Source of the DNA: Edaphobacter sp. 4G125
GTDB lineage: Bacteria; Acidobacteriota; Terriglobia; Terriglobales; Acidobacteriaceae
Direction: 5' to 3'
Assembly: GCF_014274685.1 (NCBI RefSeq)
Contig: NZ_CP060393.1
Span: forward strand, 989,501 to 1,053,500
DNA length: 64,000 nucleotides
In this document: in pieces, positions 1 through 8,463 of the stretch
Position numbering within the stretch: position 1 is the first letter of the stretch
Layout of the letters: every line of letters begins with the position of its first letter
Made by a program: the position numbers and the translations under genes
The notes under the pieces: model-generated
Database searches by the model: none
What the model was told of the DNA's origin: nothing
The model's input: only the letters and a program-made list of their open reading frames with translations

Positions 1-969
1 CTGCAACTGCTCAACCCGTATCAGAACTTCTTCAATCAGTCGTTGCCCGAAGTCTTTCCGCGGTTTGGAACCTCGGAGTATCACGGCTTTTATGTCAGTG
101 TGAACCAGCGGTATGGCAGCGGTTTGTCGCTGTTGGCGAATTACAGCTGGTCGAAGGTGATGGACAACGTTCCGGATACGAATACCGGGGCGAACTCCGG
201 TGGATTTGGAGCTGCCGTGGCGCAAAACCCGCTTGATCCTTCGAGTGAGTGGGCGATCGCCAGTTTTGATCAACCAAGCCGCTTGAAGGCAGGTTATGTC
301 TACCAGCTTCCGTTCGGCAGGGGGCAGAGGTTCGATACTCATGTTGGGATTCTGAATCAACTGATTGGGAACATCTCAACTTCGGGAATCTTTACGATGG
401 GTTCTGGTTTCCCCAGCCAGGTTGCACTTGGAACGACGGGTTACTTCACGTCGTTTACCCCAAAAGGGACGGCTGGTTGCACAACAACGGCAAACTACTG
501 CAGTGCAGCGGCTCTGCCAGCGAGTTACAGGCTGAGACCTAATATTGTTCCGGGAGTTCCGCTGATCAATAAGAACTGGAAGAAGAACGCGTTCAATCCG
601 CAGTTCACGCCGTATTTGAATCCTGCTGCGTTCACAACGCCGGGGTCGCCAAACGACCCTGCGCTTGGGAATGCTCCGCGTACTCTTGCGGGGGCGAGGA
701 GCCCTCGTGAGACGATGTTTGATGCGATGGTGAGCAAAGGCTTCAGCTTTACCGAGAGGTATAAGTTGAACGTTACGGGAACCTTTAGCAATGCTTTCAA
801 TCATCCTGTGTACTACGGATCGAATGGTACTTTGCAAAGCTCGATTGCAGCGAACAACAATACCGGAACGGTTACGCTGAACGGATCATCCAATTTCGGG
901 CAGTTCAACTCCAGCAATACGGCGGGCATGTCGCGCATCATCCGGGTGGGAGCGGAGTTTATCTTCTAG
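1..969 (+). CDS. TonB-dependent receptor, C-terminal part (5' end outside window)
   Basis: The reading frame is open from base 1 to the TAG at 967-969, so this is the last 322 codons of a longer gene. The protein ends in typical outer-membrane beta-barrel style: alternating aromatic strands, a QLPFGRGQ segment and a terminal phenylalanine (GAEFIF). Gly/Asn/Thr-rich loops and this ending match the large acidobacterial Oar-like receptors that carry an N-terminal carboxypeptidase-regulatory domain. Such proteins sit in the outer membrane and are thought to import oligosaccharides or other ligands with TonB. The next gene encodes a secreted glycoside hydrolase, which suggests a polysaccharide-use locus. 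The substrate cannot be read from the sequence. The receptor at the other end of the window belongs to the same family. Confidence 0.85.
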   Translation: MQLLNPYQNFFNQSLPEVFPRFGTSEYHGFYVSVNQRYGSGLSLLANYSWSKVMDNVPDTNTGANSGGFGAAVAQNPLDPSSEWAIASFDQPSRLKAGYVYQLPFGRGQRFDTHVGILNQLIGNISTSGIFTMGSGFPSQVALGTTGYFTSFTPKGTAGCTTTANYCSAAALPASYRLRPNIVPGVPLINKNWKKNAFNPQFTPYLNPAAFTTPGSPNDPALGNAPRTLAGARSPRETMFDAMVSKGFSFTERYKLNVTGTFSNAFNHPVYYGSNGTLQSSIAANNNTGTVTLNGSSNFGQFNSSNTAGMSRIIRVGAEFIF

Positions 970-979
970 CTGCGTGTCG

Positions 980-1014
980 GGGCGCGATCAGGTGCAAATG
1001 ATCTGATCGCGCCC
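980..1014 (+). terminator. Strong hairpin after the receptor gene
   Basis: A perfect 12-bp stem (GGGCGCGATCAG pairing with CTGATCGCGCCC) starts 11 bases after the receptor stop codon. The tail is only weakly T-rich, so it may be an attenuator or mRNA-stabilising hairpin that lowers expression of the hydrolase gene rather than a full terminator. Confidence 0.6.
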
Positions 1015-1044
1015 TTGCTACTGTTCTATGTTGTTTCTCTTTAA

Positions 1045-4000
1045 ATGAAAGACCTCAAATTGAGTTGTATTGCGAATTGCATGACAGGAAGACTGAGTTA
1101 CTTGTTGCAGTCGTTATGGTTGTCTACGGCGCTTCTTTGCATAAGCAGTCATGCCCAGATGACGACCGGGGCAAAGATGCCGGGGTATGCAGAAACATTT
1201 GGTCTTACGACAACCGAACAAGCCATCGACTATGCAGTGCAGCAGATCACTGTAAAAGCAGGGAATAGCACAATGGCAAATGTGTTGCTCCCAAATGAGC
1301 ATGTTGAGCTGACGTATCGATTTACGAATAAAACAAAGCAGCGCCTTCAAGCTAAAGGCGCTGTGCATCTTATCCGTTATCGCACGAGTGTTCCTCCAGG
1401 CGATATTTGGGTGCCTCATGTTTTCAAAATTGCAGAAGAGAGTTCAACTCCGATAGATGTCGACCTGCCAGCATCCGGATTTCAGGACATAACCGTACAT
1501 CCGGAGGTCCCTGAAAGCTTTGGCGGATATGTATTGGTGGTTGATCTTTCGGGACATGGACGTGCTTTTGCCTCGGCTCTGGTTCGTTCGATCAAACCAG
1601 ATGCGGGACGTGTGCAGTATCCCACTTATGCGCTCGATGCTACGTGGCCGCAATACATGAATGAAGGGGTGCTTGTTCTTTTCGAGAAGCTCGGAGTGAA
1701 AGGGATGCGTTTAAGCGCTTCGTATAGTCCGGAGAATGCTCCCGAATATGCGAAGAACATGCAAGACCTCGACCGTTACATGCAATGGACGAAAAAGCAT
1801 GATGTCACGGTGATGTTGACGCTTGATAACGGAAGCATGGTGACCCAGCCTCTTGGCAGGCCGAGACCCTGGTTGACCCCCGATGGGAAGATGCTGAAGA
1901 CCAAGTCCGATATGGCATGGCTTCCGCAATATGATTCCGATTTCCAGAACTGGGTGCAGCGTATCTCAACACGTTATGGTTGGCCGAATGGAAACCTTAA
2001 TGCGGTGGAGCTATGGAATGAGCCGTGGGAGAGCATCTCTATCTCAGGATGGGGAGCAGACATCCCTCGGTATCAGGAGATCTTCACTCATATGGCACTT
2101 GGCGTGGAAGCCGCACGCGCAAAGGTTGGAGTGAAGATTTTGATTGGAGGAACATGCTCATCCTCCAATGCACGAGACAAACTTTTTGCAGATGGTTCTG
2201 ACCGTTATCTAAAGTGGTTGGATTTTGTCAGCGTCCATTATCAGATGCTTGCTGCCGATCCGGCGGAAGTTCCGGAGTGGGTAAATCGTAAAAGTGAATA
2301 TGGACCTGTTCGGGTATGGGATACCGAAAGCTGGATTGCGAATTCCGAGGATCGCTTTGCCGCGGTGATTGCTTCTATGCGTGCGGAGGGACAGTCGCGC
2401 ACAGCTGGTATTTATGGAGGCAATGTATATGACAGCAAGAATGTGAAATTTGGAGATCAGACTTTTCCTATCGTTCAGGCATGGGCTCCTGCAGCAGCAG
2501 TTGCAGCGACTCAAAAATTTATTGGGCAACGAGACTTCAACAAGCTGCTCTTCCAGAATGGGCTGCCCTGGATATTCGTATTCGACGGACTGCCTTCAAA
2601 GACGCCACAAACACAAACTGAGGATGGGACGGTTGTCGTTCTCGGTGATCTTAAAGCGCTTTATGACCCCAACCGCACAGTCTTTCGTTCTATTTATGTT
2701 GCCCCCGATGCACATTTAGCGATTTCGAATCGAGGCCATTTTCTCCGAGCTTTCGATTTTTACGGCAATCCGATGCCCGAAAGCGATACGATTCGCATTC
2801 CGCTCAATGGACAGGGATATTTTCTGCGAGGAGATGGCCGACCGGGATCCTTCGCCAAACTATTGACCGCACTAAAGAGCGCTAACATCTCGGGTTATAG
2901 TCCGGTAGAGTTGGTAGCTCACGACATGACCGCTCCAGTCGATCAAGGTACCTCTCTGCGCCTTTCGTTGACCAATGTTTTGAACCACCCTCTAAAGGGG
3001 CATATCCAAGCGTCATTGAGTGGTTTGACCGTTCGTTCTGAATCTCAAGGAGTCTCCATCGGAGCGAACGAAACGAAGGATGTTGTTCTCCAAATTGAGA
3101 GAGGCAAAGCTGTAGCCAGCAATATCTATCATTTATCTGCGGAGTTTGATGCAGGTGCGGACGGCAAATCATCTCTGCAGGAAGATCTGCATGTGAATCA
3201 GATCGCTCATCGCACAATTCAGGTCGATGGGGACCTTAGCGACTGGAAGGGAGTGCTCCCCCAGACCCTTCCAGGAACCGGCATTGGCGCGAACACGACT
3301 GAAGAGGCCTGGTTGCCGTTCAAGGACTTTACGCAAGGCGCTGCAAATGGGCTTGAGACTGCATACCTGGCCTATGACGATAAGAATTTCTATTTCGCAG
3401 CGAAGATTGCTGATGCTACTCCTGATGCCGGAATGCTCCGCTTCGAAAAACGTGATGATGATTCCTACTACTACCCTGACCGCGTAGAAGATTCTGATGG
3501 GAAGGAACTCTTCTGGCCCAAAGGTGTTCGGCATTATTCCTATCGCAGGCACTTCGATGTTCCTTCAGGAAGCGGAGAACACGATAATGTTCAGATTGCT
3601 TTCAATGTTCTCGAGAAAAAACCGTGGCTGCCGCATCCACCAGGAGTGATGCCGCACTTCATTACATACTGGGACACGGACTATGAATATGCACTCAATC
3701 CTGTTGCCAGCGAATATGGCGGCGGTACGGAGATATGGCGACTGCAATCTCCGGGAATGCCACGCAAACACTTTTTTCCACGACAGCCGAAGTCTCCTAT
3801 CGACGGTGGTCCAGTAGCAGGAAAGCTCGTAGTGCGTCGCGAGGGCAACACGCGGCTGGTGGAAGCTTCAATTCCGTGGAGCGAGATGCCTGCGGTGTAT
3901 CAACAGATCGCTGCCGGAAAGCCAATCAAATTTACATGCCGGATCAACGACAACAAAGGGCCGGCGCATGAACTGGCGACCGGCCGAAGTGTTTCCATCA

Positions 4001-4074
4001 CAAACTCCATCACGTTTCATGATGACTGGAAGACACATTGGGCGAATGAGCTCGAATTTGGTGTGGAGAAGTAA
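1045..4074 (+). CDS. Secreted clan-A glycoside hydrolase-like protein with C-terminal CBM9-like domain
   Basis: The 1009-residue protein has a hydrophobic export signal (around residues 20-36, ending SSHAQ). The central part resembles a (beta/alpha)8 hydrolase: an ELWNEPWE motif supplies the usual Asn-Glu acid/base pair and VWDTESW a plausible nucleophile Glu, as in GH5/GH39-type enzymes. The last 250 residues begin with IQVDGDLSDWKG, the typical opening of family-9 carbohydrate-binding/DOMON-like domains. It probably acts in the periplasm or outside the cell on a plant or microbial polysaccharide. No Shine-Dalgarno is visible at this ATG. An in-frame ATG at 1081 would give a shorter, more standard signal peptide. 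The exact GH family is not certain. It follows a TonB receptor gene in the same direction. Confidence 0.75.
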   Translation: MKDLKLSCIANCMTGRLSYLLQSLWLSTALLCISSHAQMTTGAKMPGYAETFGLTTTEQAIDYAVQQITVKAGNSTMANVLLPNEHVELTYRFTNKTKQRLQAKGAVHLIRYRTSVPPGDIWVPHVFKIAEESSTPIDVDLPASGFQDITVHPEVPESFGGYVLVVDLSGHGRAFASALVRSIKPDAGRVQYPTYALDATWPQYMNEGVLVLFEKLGVKGMRLSASYSPENAPEYAKNMQDLDRYMQWTKKHDVTVMLTLDNGSMVTQPLGRPRPWLTPDGKMLKTKSDMAWLPQYDSDFQNWVQRISTRYGWPNGNLNAVELWNEPWESISISGWGADIPRYQEIFTHMALGVEAARAKVGVKILIGGTCSSSNARDKLFADGSDRYLKWLDFVSVHYQMLAADPAEVPEWVNRKSEYGPVRVWDTESWIANSEDRFAAVIASMRAEGQSRTAGIYGGNVYDSKNVKFGDQTFPIVQAWAPAAAVAATQKFIGQRDFNKLLFQNGLPWIFVFDGLPSKTPQTQTEDGTVVVLGDLKALYDPNRTVFRSIYVAPDAHLAISNRGHFLRAFDFYGNPMPESDTIRIPLNGQGYFLRGDGRPGSFAKLLTALKSANISGYSPVELVAHDMTAPVDQGTSLRLSLTNVLNHPLKGHIQASLSGLTVRSESQGVSIGANETKDVVLQIERGKAVASNIYHLSAEFDAGADGKSSLQEDLHVNQIAHRTIQVDGDLSDWKGVLPQTLPGTGIGANTTEEAWLPFKDFTQGAANGLETAYLAYDDKNFYFAAKIADATPDAGMLRFEKRDDDSYYYPDRVEDSDGKELFWPKGVRHYSYRRHFDVPSGSGEHDNVQIAFNVLEKKPWLPHPPGVMPHFITYWDTDYEYALNPVASEYGGGTEIWRLQSPGMPRKHFFPRQPKSPIDGGPVAGKLVVRREGNTRLVEASIPWSEMPAVYQQIAAGKPIKFTCRINDNKGPAHELATGRSVSITNSITFHDDWKTHWANELEFGVEK

Positions 4075-4375
4075 CTAGAAAATTTCGCAGCTTTCTAGAT
4101 AATCCGAAAACCAGTTACAGGAACATCCTTCGGGTGTGCCTGTCCGAGACAATTCTGTAATCCGTGAATTCGGGCATTGCTTATATAGGAAGAAGGTGTT
4201 TCTTTCTTATGTCCCCTCCCACTATTTGGATACAAAGTATTCAAAGGACAATACTTACGTGTGTACCTCATACGCTCTTCGTGAATAGAAGCTCATAAAA
4301 TCAATAACTTATCATTCCACTTGCTCCAAAATATTGATATCAATATAGTTATCAAGCAAACCTATGTTGAAAAGA

Positions 4376-4411
4376 GAACGCCCCGATTCTGGCCGGGGCG
4401 TTCTCTTTTCT
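4376..4411. terminator. Bidirectional rho-independent terminator
   Basis: The stem GAACGCCCC / GGGGCGTTC has a 10-base loop and T-rich flanks on both sides (TCTTTTC after it on plus, CTCTTTTCA on minus). It could end transcription from the hydrolase side, or from a minus-strand transcript covering 4420-4641. Confidence 0.75.
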
Positions 4412-4419
4412 ATCGTTAA

Positions 4420-4641
4420 TTAATTATAGCTATTGAGATGATATGGTCCTGCAGTGGGCAAGAGATTCTTTTTGACCGTATAAATCATTGTCTTTGTTTG
4501 GTTTGGGACGTTAGAGTACGGGTCTACCGGGACGGGAGGAGTTGACAGGAGAAAACGATAATGGCTTCGAGCCAAATCTGCTTCTGATTGCTGTCCGCAG
4601 TCCGATTTTTGACAGGTCGCTGTTGATTTCAAGTTATCCAT
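4420..4641 (-). CDS. Doubtful 73-residue ORF, or the template of a small RNA
   Basis: This minus-strand frame ends 9 bases before the terminator at 4376-4411, so something in this direction may well be transcribed. The predicted product has no recognisable domain, no signal peptide and no clear ribosome-binding site. A small non-coding RNA terminated by the same hairpin is an equally good reading. Confidence 0.25.
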   Translation of the reverse strand: MDNLKSTATCQKSDCGQQSEADLARSHYRFLLSTPPVPVDPYSNVPNQTKTMIYTVKKNLLPTAGPYHLNSYN

Positions 4642-4803
4642 AGTTTGAAGATTGTTTTTGAATGAGGACTAAATTAGTCTTATATCTAATTTGCAGGCTG
4701 GCAATGGAAGTCTTTTTTGGCGAAGCGTCATTGCTGGTTTGGAGATTCGGCGATAAACCGTGCGTTCAGGCGCAGCACTGATCTAAAGAATTCTGGGGGA
4801 GAG

Positions 4804-5028
4804 ATGGCTGATACGAACTTGATATTGGCGGAGCATGCAGGGTTGGGAGAGGTGCGCATCTGCGGATGCAATTCGATCCATCTCCGTGTGGGACCAGTGA
4901 CGATTACGCTTGCGCCTGAGGCGTTTGCGCAAACCGCGATTCTGATTCGCGAGGCGATGGAGTCACTCTCAGTCCTTGTGGCAGCGGGGGAGCTGGAGAC
5001 ACAATCGCAGACTCAGTATGCGAACTGA
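4804..5028 (+). CDS. Small hypothetical protein (74 aa)
   Basis: The start is the ATG at 4804 because a strong GGGGGAGAG ribosome-binding site lies just upstream; a longer in-frame extension to 4717 has no such site. The product (MADTNLILAEHAG...) is mildly acidic with a hydrophobic centre and no signal peptide or membrane helix. Two cysteines (RICGCN) sit close together near residue 21. The family was not recognised. It is a single gene followed by the convergent tRNA-Ser. Confidence 0.55.
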   Translation: MADTNLILAEHAGLGEVRICGCNSIHLRVGPVTITLAPEAFAQTAILIREAMESLSVLVAAGELETQSQTQYAN

Positions 5029-5080
5029 GTGATGCTTGGGTTGTATCGAAATGAATAAATGAGGAAGGGATTTGTCTGGC

Positions 5081-5169
5081 GGAGAGAGGGGGATTCGAAC
5101 CCCCGATAGAGCTTTAGACCCTATAACGGTTTAGCAAACCGCCGCCTTCAGCCACTCGGCCATCTCTCC
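5081..5169 (-). tRNA. tRNA-Ser (anticodon GCU)
   Basis: The minus strand folds into an 89-nt class II tRNA: acceptor stem GGAGAGA/TCTCTCC, anticodon stem-loop CGGTTTGCTAAACCG with anticodon GCT, a long variable arm, and a GGTTCGAATCC T-arm. The long variable arm and the GCU anticodon identify a serine tRNA for AGC/AGU codons. CCA is not encoded. Confidence 0.97.
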
Positions 5170-5310
5170 GGATCTTGCTTGTGTCAGTTTCTTGCTGATT
5201 TCTGTATGCCAGCTTTCTGCTGATTATACCGGATGCATGTTGATCCCGCCGGGGAGGCGAAAGGATTTAAAGAGCCACTGCAAAAGTGACACCAGAAACT
5301 CGGCCCCTCA

Positions 5311-5360
5311 GGGGCTAAAGCCCCGTTCTTTGATCTTGCGGCACGGCTAAAAGCCGTGCC
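5311..5360. repeat. Twin-hairpin REP-like element
   Basis: Two short perfect hairpins stand side by side: GGGGC-TAAA-GCCCC (5311-5324) and GGCACGGC-TAAAA-GCCGTGCC (5340-5360). Both have the CTAAA(A)GC centre. Paired hairpins of this style are common dispersed intergenic repeats in Terriglobia genomes, by my recollection. The element lies beyond the stop codon of the pyrophosphatase gene and may also serve as its terminator. Confidence 0.55.
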
Positions 5361-5382
5361 CTTAACCAGCTGGGTTGAGTTC

Positions 5383-5925
5383 TTACTTCGATCCAGCGTT
5401 TGCTTTTTGATCGAGGAAACGCTGCTGGGCCTCAAGGACCTTAGCACGGGCGAAAGCAGCATCGCGCCAACCCTTTACTTCGACGCGCTTGCCTTCGAGG
5501 TCCTTGTAGATCGCAAAGAAGTGGGTGATCTCCTTGAGCATGTGGGGGTAGATCTCGGAGAAGTTCCAGACGTCCTTATAGCGTGGATTTCCTTTACCGA
5601 CGGCCAGCACCTTTTCGTCGCCGACGCCCTGGTCACGCATCTCGAGCAGGCCGATGGGGCGGACCTCCATGACGCAGCCGGGGAAGCTGGGTGCATCGAC
5701 CAGCACGAGCACATCCAGCGGGTCGCCGTCATCGCCCAAGGTGGAGGGGATGAAGCCGTAATCTCCGGGGTAATGCACGGGGGAGTAGAGATTGCGGTCC
5801 AGTCGAAAGACGTGGAGCTTCTTGTCGTACTCGTACTTGTTGATTCCTTCGAGGGGAATTTCGATTACAGCGTTAATCACCTCGGGCGAATTTTCGCCTA
5901 CGGGGAGTTCAAGATAGTTCGGCAT
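5383..5925 (-). CDS. ppa: Inorganic pyrophosphatase, family I
   Basis: The enzyme hydrolyses diphosphate to two phosphates in the cytoplasm and so pulls biosynthetic reactions forward. From the chosen ATG at 5925 the protein is 180 residues, the normal bacterial length. It contains the family signature DDGDPLDVLVLV at residues 65-76, whose aspartates bind Mg2+, and other conserved parts such as PGDYGFIP. The frame is open 36 codons further upstream to 6033, but that extension is basic, unlike family members, and would abut purS, so the internal start MPNYLELPVG is preferred. The gene diverges from purS across a 109-bp gap that should hold both promoters. Confidence 0.93.
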   Translation of the reverse strand: MPNYLELPVGENSPEVINAVIEIPLEGINKYEYDKKLHVFRLDRNLYSPVHYPGDYGFIPSTLGDDGDPLDVLVLVDAPSFPGCVMEVRPIGLLEMRDQGVGDEKVLAVGKGNPRYKDVWNFSEIYPHMLKEITHFFAIYKDLEGKRVEVKGWRDAAFARAKVLEAQQRFLDQKANAGSK

Positions 5926-6034
5926 AAGGTTTTTAAATTCTCTTCTCGTATTCGCTAAAAGGCCGAGATTGGCCGGGGAACGCTTGCGTTTGACTTCAGG
6001 GGCGAAAACCGCACCATGTCTATAATCAAACAAG

Positions 6035-6280
6035 ATGAAGGCTCATGTCTATGTCACGTTGAAACGGACCGTGTTGGATGCCCAAGGGCAGACCGTCGCG
6101 GACGCGCTGCGCAGGATGCAGTATCGCGGAGTTGCCGATGTTCGGCAGGGGAAGTACTTTGTGTTGACGCTCGATGACGGAATCGGGCGCGCGGAGGCGG
6201 AGGCCGAGGTCGGTCGCATTGCCCGCGAGGTATTAACCAATCCGGTGATCGAGGAGTGCAGCTTTCGCCTGGAGGATTAA
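6035..6280 (+). CDS. purS: Phosphoribosylformylglycinamidine synthase subunit PurS
   Basis: The 81-residue protein matches PurS in length and pattern: MKAHVYVTLKRTVLDAQG at the start, a central VRQGKYF segment, and the end NPVIEECSF. PurS joins the small PurL and the glutaminase PurQ to make FGAM in step four of purine synthesis. Having a separate PurS implies the multi-subunit form of the enzyme. The purL and purQ genes are not next to it here; the following gene is hemE. It is divergent from ppa. Confidence 0.9.
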   Translation: MKAHVYVTLKRTVLDAQGQTVADALRRMQYRGVADVRQGKYFVLTLDDGIGRAEAEAEVGRIAREVLTNPVIEECSFRLED

Positions 6281-6373
6281 GGCGGGCCTTTGTCTTCCGG
6301 CGGTCTGAGGCCACGGTGGAACAAGGATTGAGCTGTCTGTTCATCGTCTGTTCTGTTCGATCAAGGAGAAAAA

Positions 6374-7477
6374 GTGTTGAAGGATGCATCGGTAGAACCG
6401 AAGAGCGTCGCGACCCGTGAGAACGAATCGACTGGCGTGAGCCGGTTTGTCCGGGCGTGTCTGCGGCAGCCGGTTGATCGGACGCCTGTCTGGTTGCTGC
6501 GGCAGGCTGGGCGCTACATGCCGGAGTATATGGCGGTGCGGAAGCACCATTCGCTGCTGGAGATTTGTAAGACTCCCGAGATCGCTGCCGAGGTAACGAT
6601 TACCGCCGCGGAGAGGCTTGGTGTGGATGCGGCGATCATCTTTGCTGATCTTCTGCTGCCCTTTACTCCAATGGGTGTGGATTTCGAGTTTCTCGCTGGT
6701 GAAGGTCCGGTGGTACATGCTCCGATACGAACATTGGAGCAGGTGCAGGCGCTGCGTACCGATCGAGTTGAAGATCTGAAATATGTGGCTCACGCCATCG
6801 AAAAGGTAGCGCGGCATTTCTCTGCGCCTCGTGCCGATGGCGACCAGCTCGGCATCATCGGATTCTGTGGGGCTCCGTTCACGCTGGCCAGCTACATGAT
6901 CGAAGGTGGATCGTCGCGCAACTACATCGAGACCAAGCGCATGATGTACAGCGACCGTGCAGCGTGGCCGTTGCTGATGCAGAAGCTGGTGGATGTTCTA
7001 GTGGGCTATGCCGCGCAGCAGGTGGAGGCAGGCGCCGATGTCATCCAGATCTTCGATAGCTGGGTTGGCGCATTGAGCGTGACCGACTATCGCGAATACT
7101 GTCTTGAGCCCACTAGAGAGCTTGTGCGTCGCGTGCAAGCGCTGGGTGTTCCCGTAATCTACTTTGGCGTGGATACTGCTTCGCTGCTGCCTGCGATGCG
7201 CGAGACGGGCGCCGATGTGATCGGCCTGGACTGGCGCATTCCTCTGGATCAGGGATGGAAGGCTTTGGGTTATAGCTGTGCGGTGCAGGGAAACCTCGAT
7301 CCCATCACGTTGTTCGCGCCTGAAGATGTTCTTGAAGCGCGGGTGCGCGAGGTGCTCGACGCAGCGGCCGGACGACCAGGGCACATCTTCAATCTGGGAC
7401 ACGGCATTGTGCCGGGAACTCCGGTCGAGAATGTGATCCAGACCGTGAAGTGGGTAAAGGAGTACGAAGCGCGATGA
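6374..7477 (+). CDS. hemE: Uroporphyrinogen-III decarboxylase HemE
   Basis: This enzyme removes the four acetate carboxyls of uroporphyrinogen III to give coproporphyrinogen III in haem synthesis. The 367-residue product has the N-terminal signature LLRQAGRYMPEY (41-52), whose arginines bind substrate, and the second motif GFCGAPFTLASYMIEGG. The start is GTG at 6374, five bases after AAGGAG. The N-terminus is about 20 residues longer than usual. The stop overlaps the hemH start (ATGA), so hemE-hemH-hemG read as one coupled operon for the late haem pathway. Confidence 0.95.
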   Translation: MLKDASVEPKSVATRENESTGVSRFVRACLRQPVDRTPVWLLRQAGRYMPEYMAVRKHHSLLEICKTPEIAAEVTITAAERLGVDAAIIFADLLLPFTPMGVDFEFLAGEGPVVHAPIRTLEQVQALRTDRVEDLKYVAHAIEKVARHFSAPRADGDQLGIIGFCGAPFTLASYMIEGGSSRNYIETKRMMYSDRAAWPLLMQKLVDVLVGYAAQQVEAGADVIQIFDSWVGALSVTDYREYCLEPTRELVRRVQALGVPVIYFGVDTASLLPAMRETGADVIGLDWRIPLDQGWKALGYSCAVQGNLDPITLFAPEDVLEARVREVLDAAAGRPGHIFNLGHGIVPGTPVENVIQTVKWVKEYEAR

Positions 7478-8463
7478 GTCGGGCTGTGCTGCTGCTGGCT
7501 CATGGTACTCCCGATGTGCTGGGAGAGATGGCCGAGTATCTGAGCAAGGTGACGAGCGGCCGGCCCATGCCGGAGAATGTCGTCGAAGAGCTGAAACATC
7601 GTTACGCACAGATTGGGCTGGGGGAAATTCCTGGTAGCGAACCACCTCCACTGACGAAGTGGACGCTGGCACAAGGTCATGCGCTGGACCACGAGCTTGG
7701 CGATACGTCTGTCTACGTCGCCATGCGGAACTGGCATCCTTATATTGCAGATGTCGTCGACGAGATGCGCAGGGACGGTGTAACCGAGATTCGCGCTATT
7801 TGTCTGGCTCCGCAGAACTCCCGCACAAGTGTTGGCCTTTATCGCAAGGCGCTGCTCTCAGCTGCTGCCGGGTTGGAGGTTGAGTTCCTCTCCGCGTGGG
7901 CTGAACATCCTCTTCTTGTGCAGGCCTTTGCGGAAAGGCTTGAGCCGGCATGGCGGGACGCCTGCGCCGAGGCGGGACGAAAGGTTCCGGTACTCTTTAC
8001 GGCGCACAGTGTTCCTACCCGCACCGTGATGACTGGGCCAGCCTCGATCGAGGGAGCCCGCCCTGGAACACCCATGCAAGATACTCCTGATCCTTATCCG
8101 GAGCAGGCACAGAAGACAGCAGCGTTAGTTGCGGAGCGGCTTGGGCTGACCGGACACGACTATCGGTTTGCTTTTCAGAGTCAGGGCGTGAGCGGTGGAC
8201 CATGGCTTGGGCCGACGGTGGAAGAAAGCCTGAAAGCTCTACAACAGGAGGGGCATCCCGGTGTTGTGATCCAGCCGGTCGGCTTCGTCTGCGATCACGT
8301 GGAGGTTCTGTACGACATCGACATCGCCTTCAAGGAACTGGCCTCAGGAATGGGGTTGAAGCTTTGGCGTGCCGAGAGCTTGAATGACTCAGCGACGTTG
8401 ACCAGAGCGCTGGAGGACTTGGCGACCTCAGCGACCGTTCCTTTCGAGAAGGCCGGTGCATGA
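7474..8463 (+). CDS. hemH: Ferrochelatase (proto- or coproporphyrin type)
   Basis: The enzyme inserts Fe2+ into a porphyrin. The 329-residue protein carries the catalytic-histidine motif TAHSVP (176-181, His178) and the C-terminal metal-site segment FVCDHVEVLYDID (271-283, Glu277). The ATG at 7474 overlaps the hemE stop and follows AAAGGAG, which sets the start. It is soluble, with no membrane anchor. With a HemG/HemY-type oxidase directly downstream, the operon could run through coproporphyrin (CpfC/CgoX route) or protoporphyrin. The sequence alone does not decide this, and hemQ is not seen in the window. Confidence 0.93.
   Translation: MSRAVLLLAHGTPDVLGEMAEYLSKVTSGRPMPENVVEELKHRYAQIGLGEIPGSEPPPLTKWTLAQGHALDHELGDTSVYVAMRNWHPYIADVVDEMRRDGVTEIRAICLAPQNSRTSVGLYRKALLSAAAGLEVEFLSAWAEHPLLVQAFAERLEPAWRDACAEAGRKVPVLFTAHSVPTRTVMTGPASIEGARPGTPMQDTPDPYPEQAQKTAALVAERLGLTGHDYRFAFQSQGVSGGPWLGPTVEESLKALQQEGHPGVVIQPVGFVCDHVEVLYDIDIAFKELASGMGLKLWRAESLNDSATLTRALEDLATSATVPFEKAGA

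Larger units (their letters stand above)
4075..4803. other. 729-bp stretch without a convincing gene; contains a terminator and a palindrome
   Basis: The stretch is AT-rich compared with its neighbours. It holds a perfect 16-bp palindrome (ATATTGATATCAATAT, 4331-4346), a strong terminator hairpin at 4376-4411 and one weak minus-strand reading frame at 4420-4641. Nothing else could be recognised on either strand. Confidence 0.5.

Noticed and set aside
4331..4346. 16-bp palindrome as a specific operator
   Set aside because: It is a simple AT palindrome in an AT-rich gap with no promoter or gene nearby; recorded only as part of the non-coding stretch.
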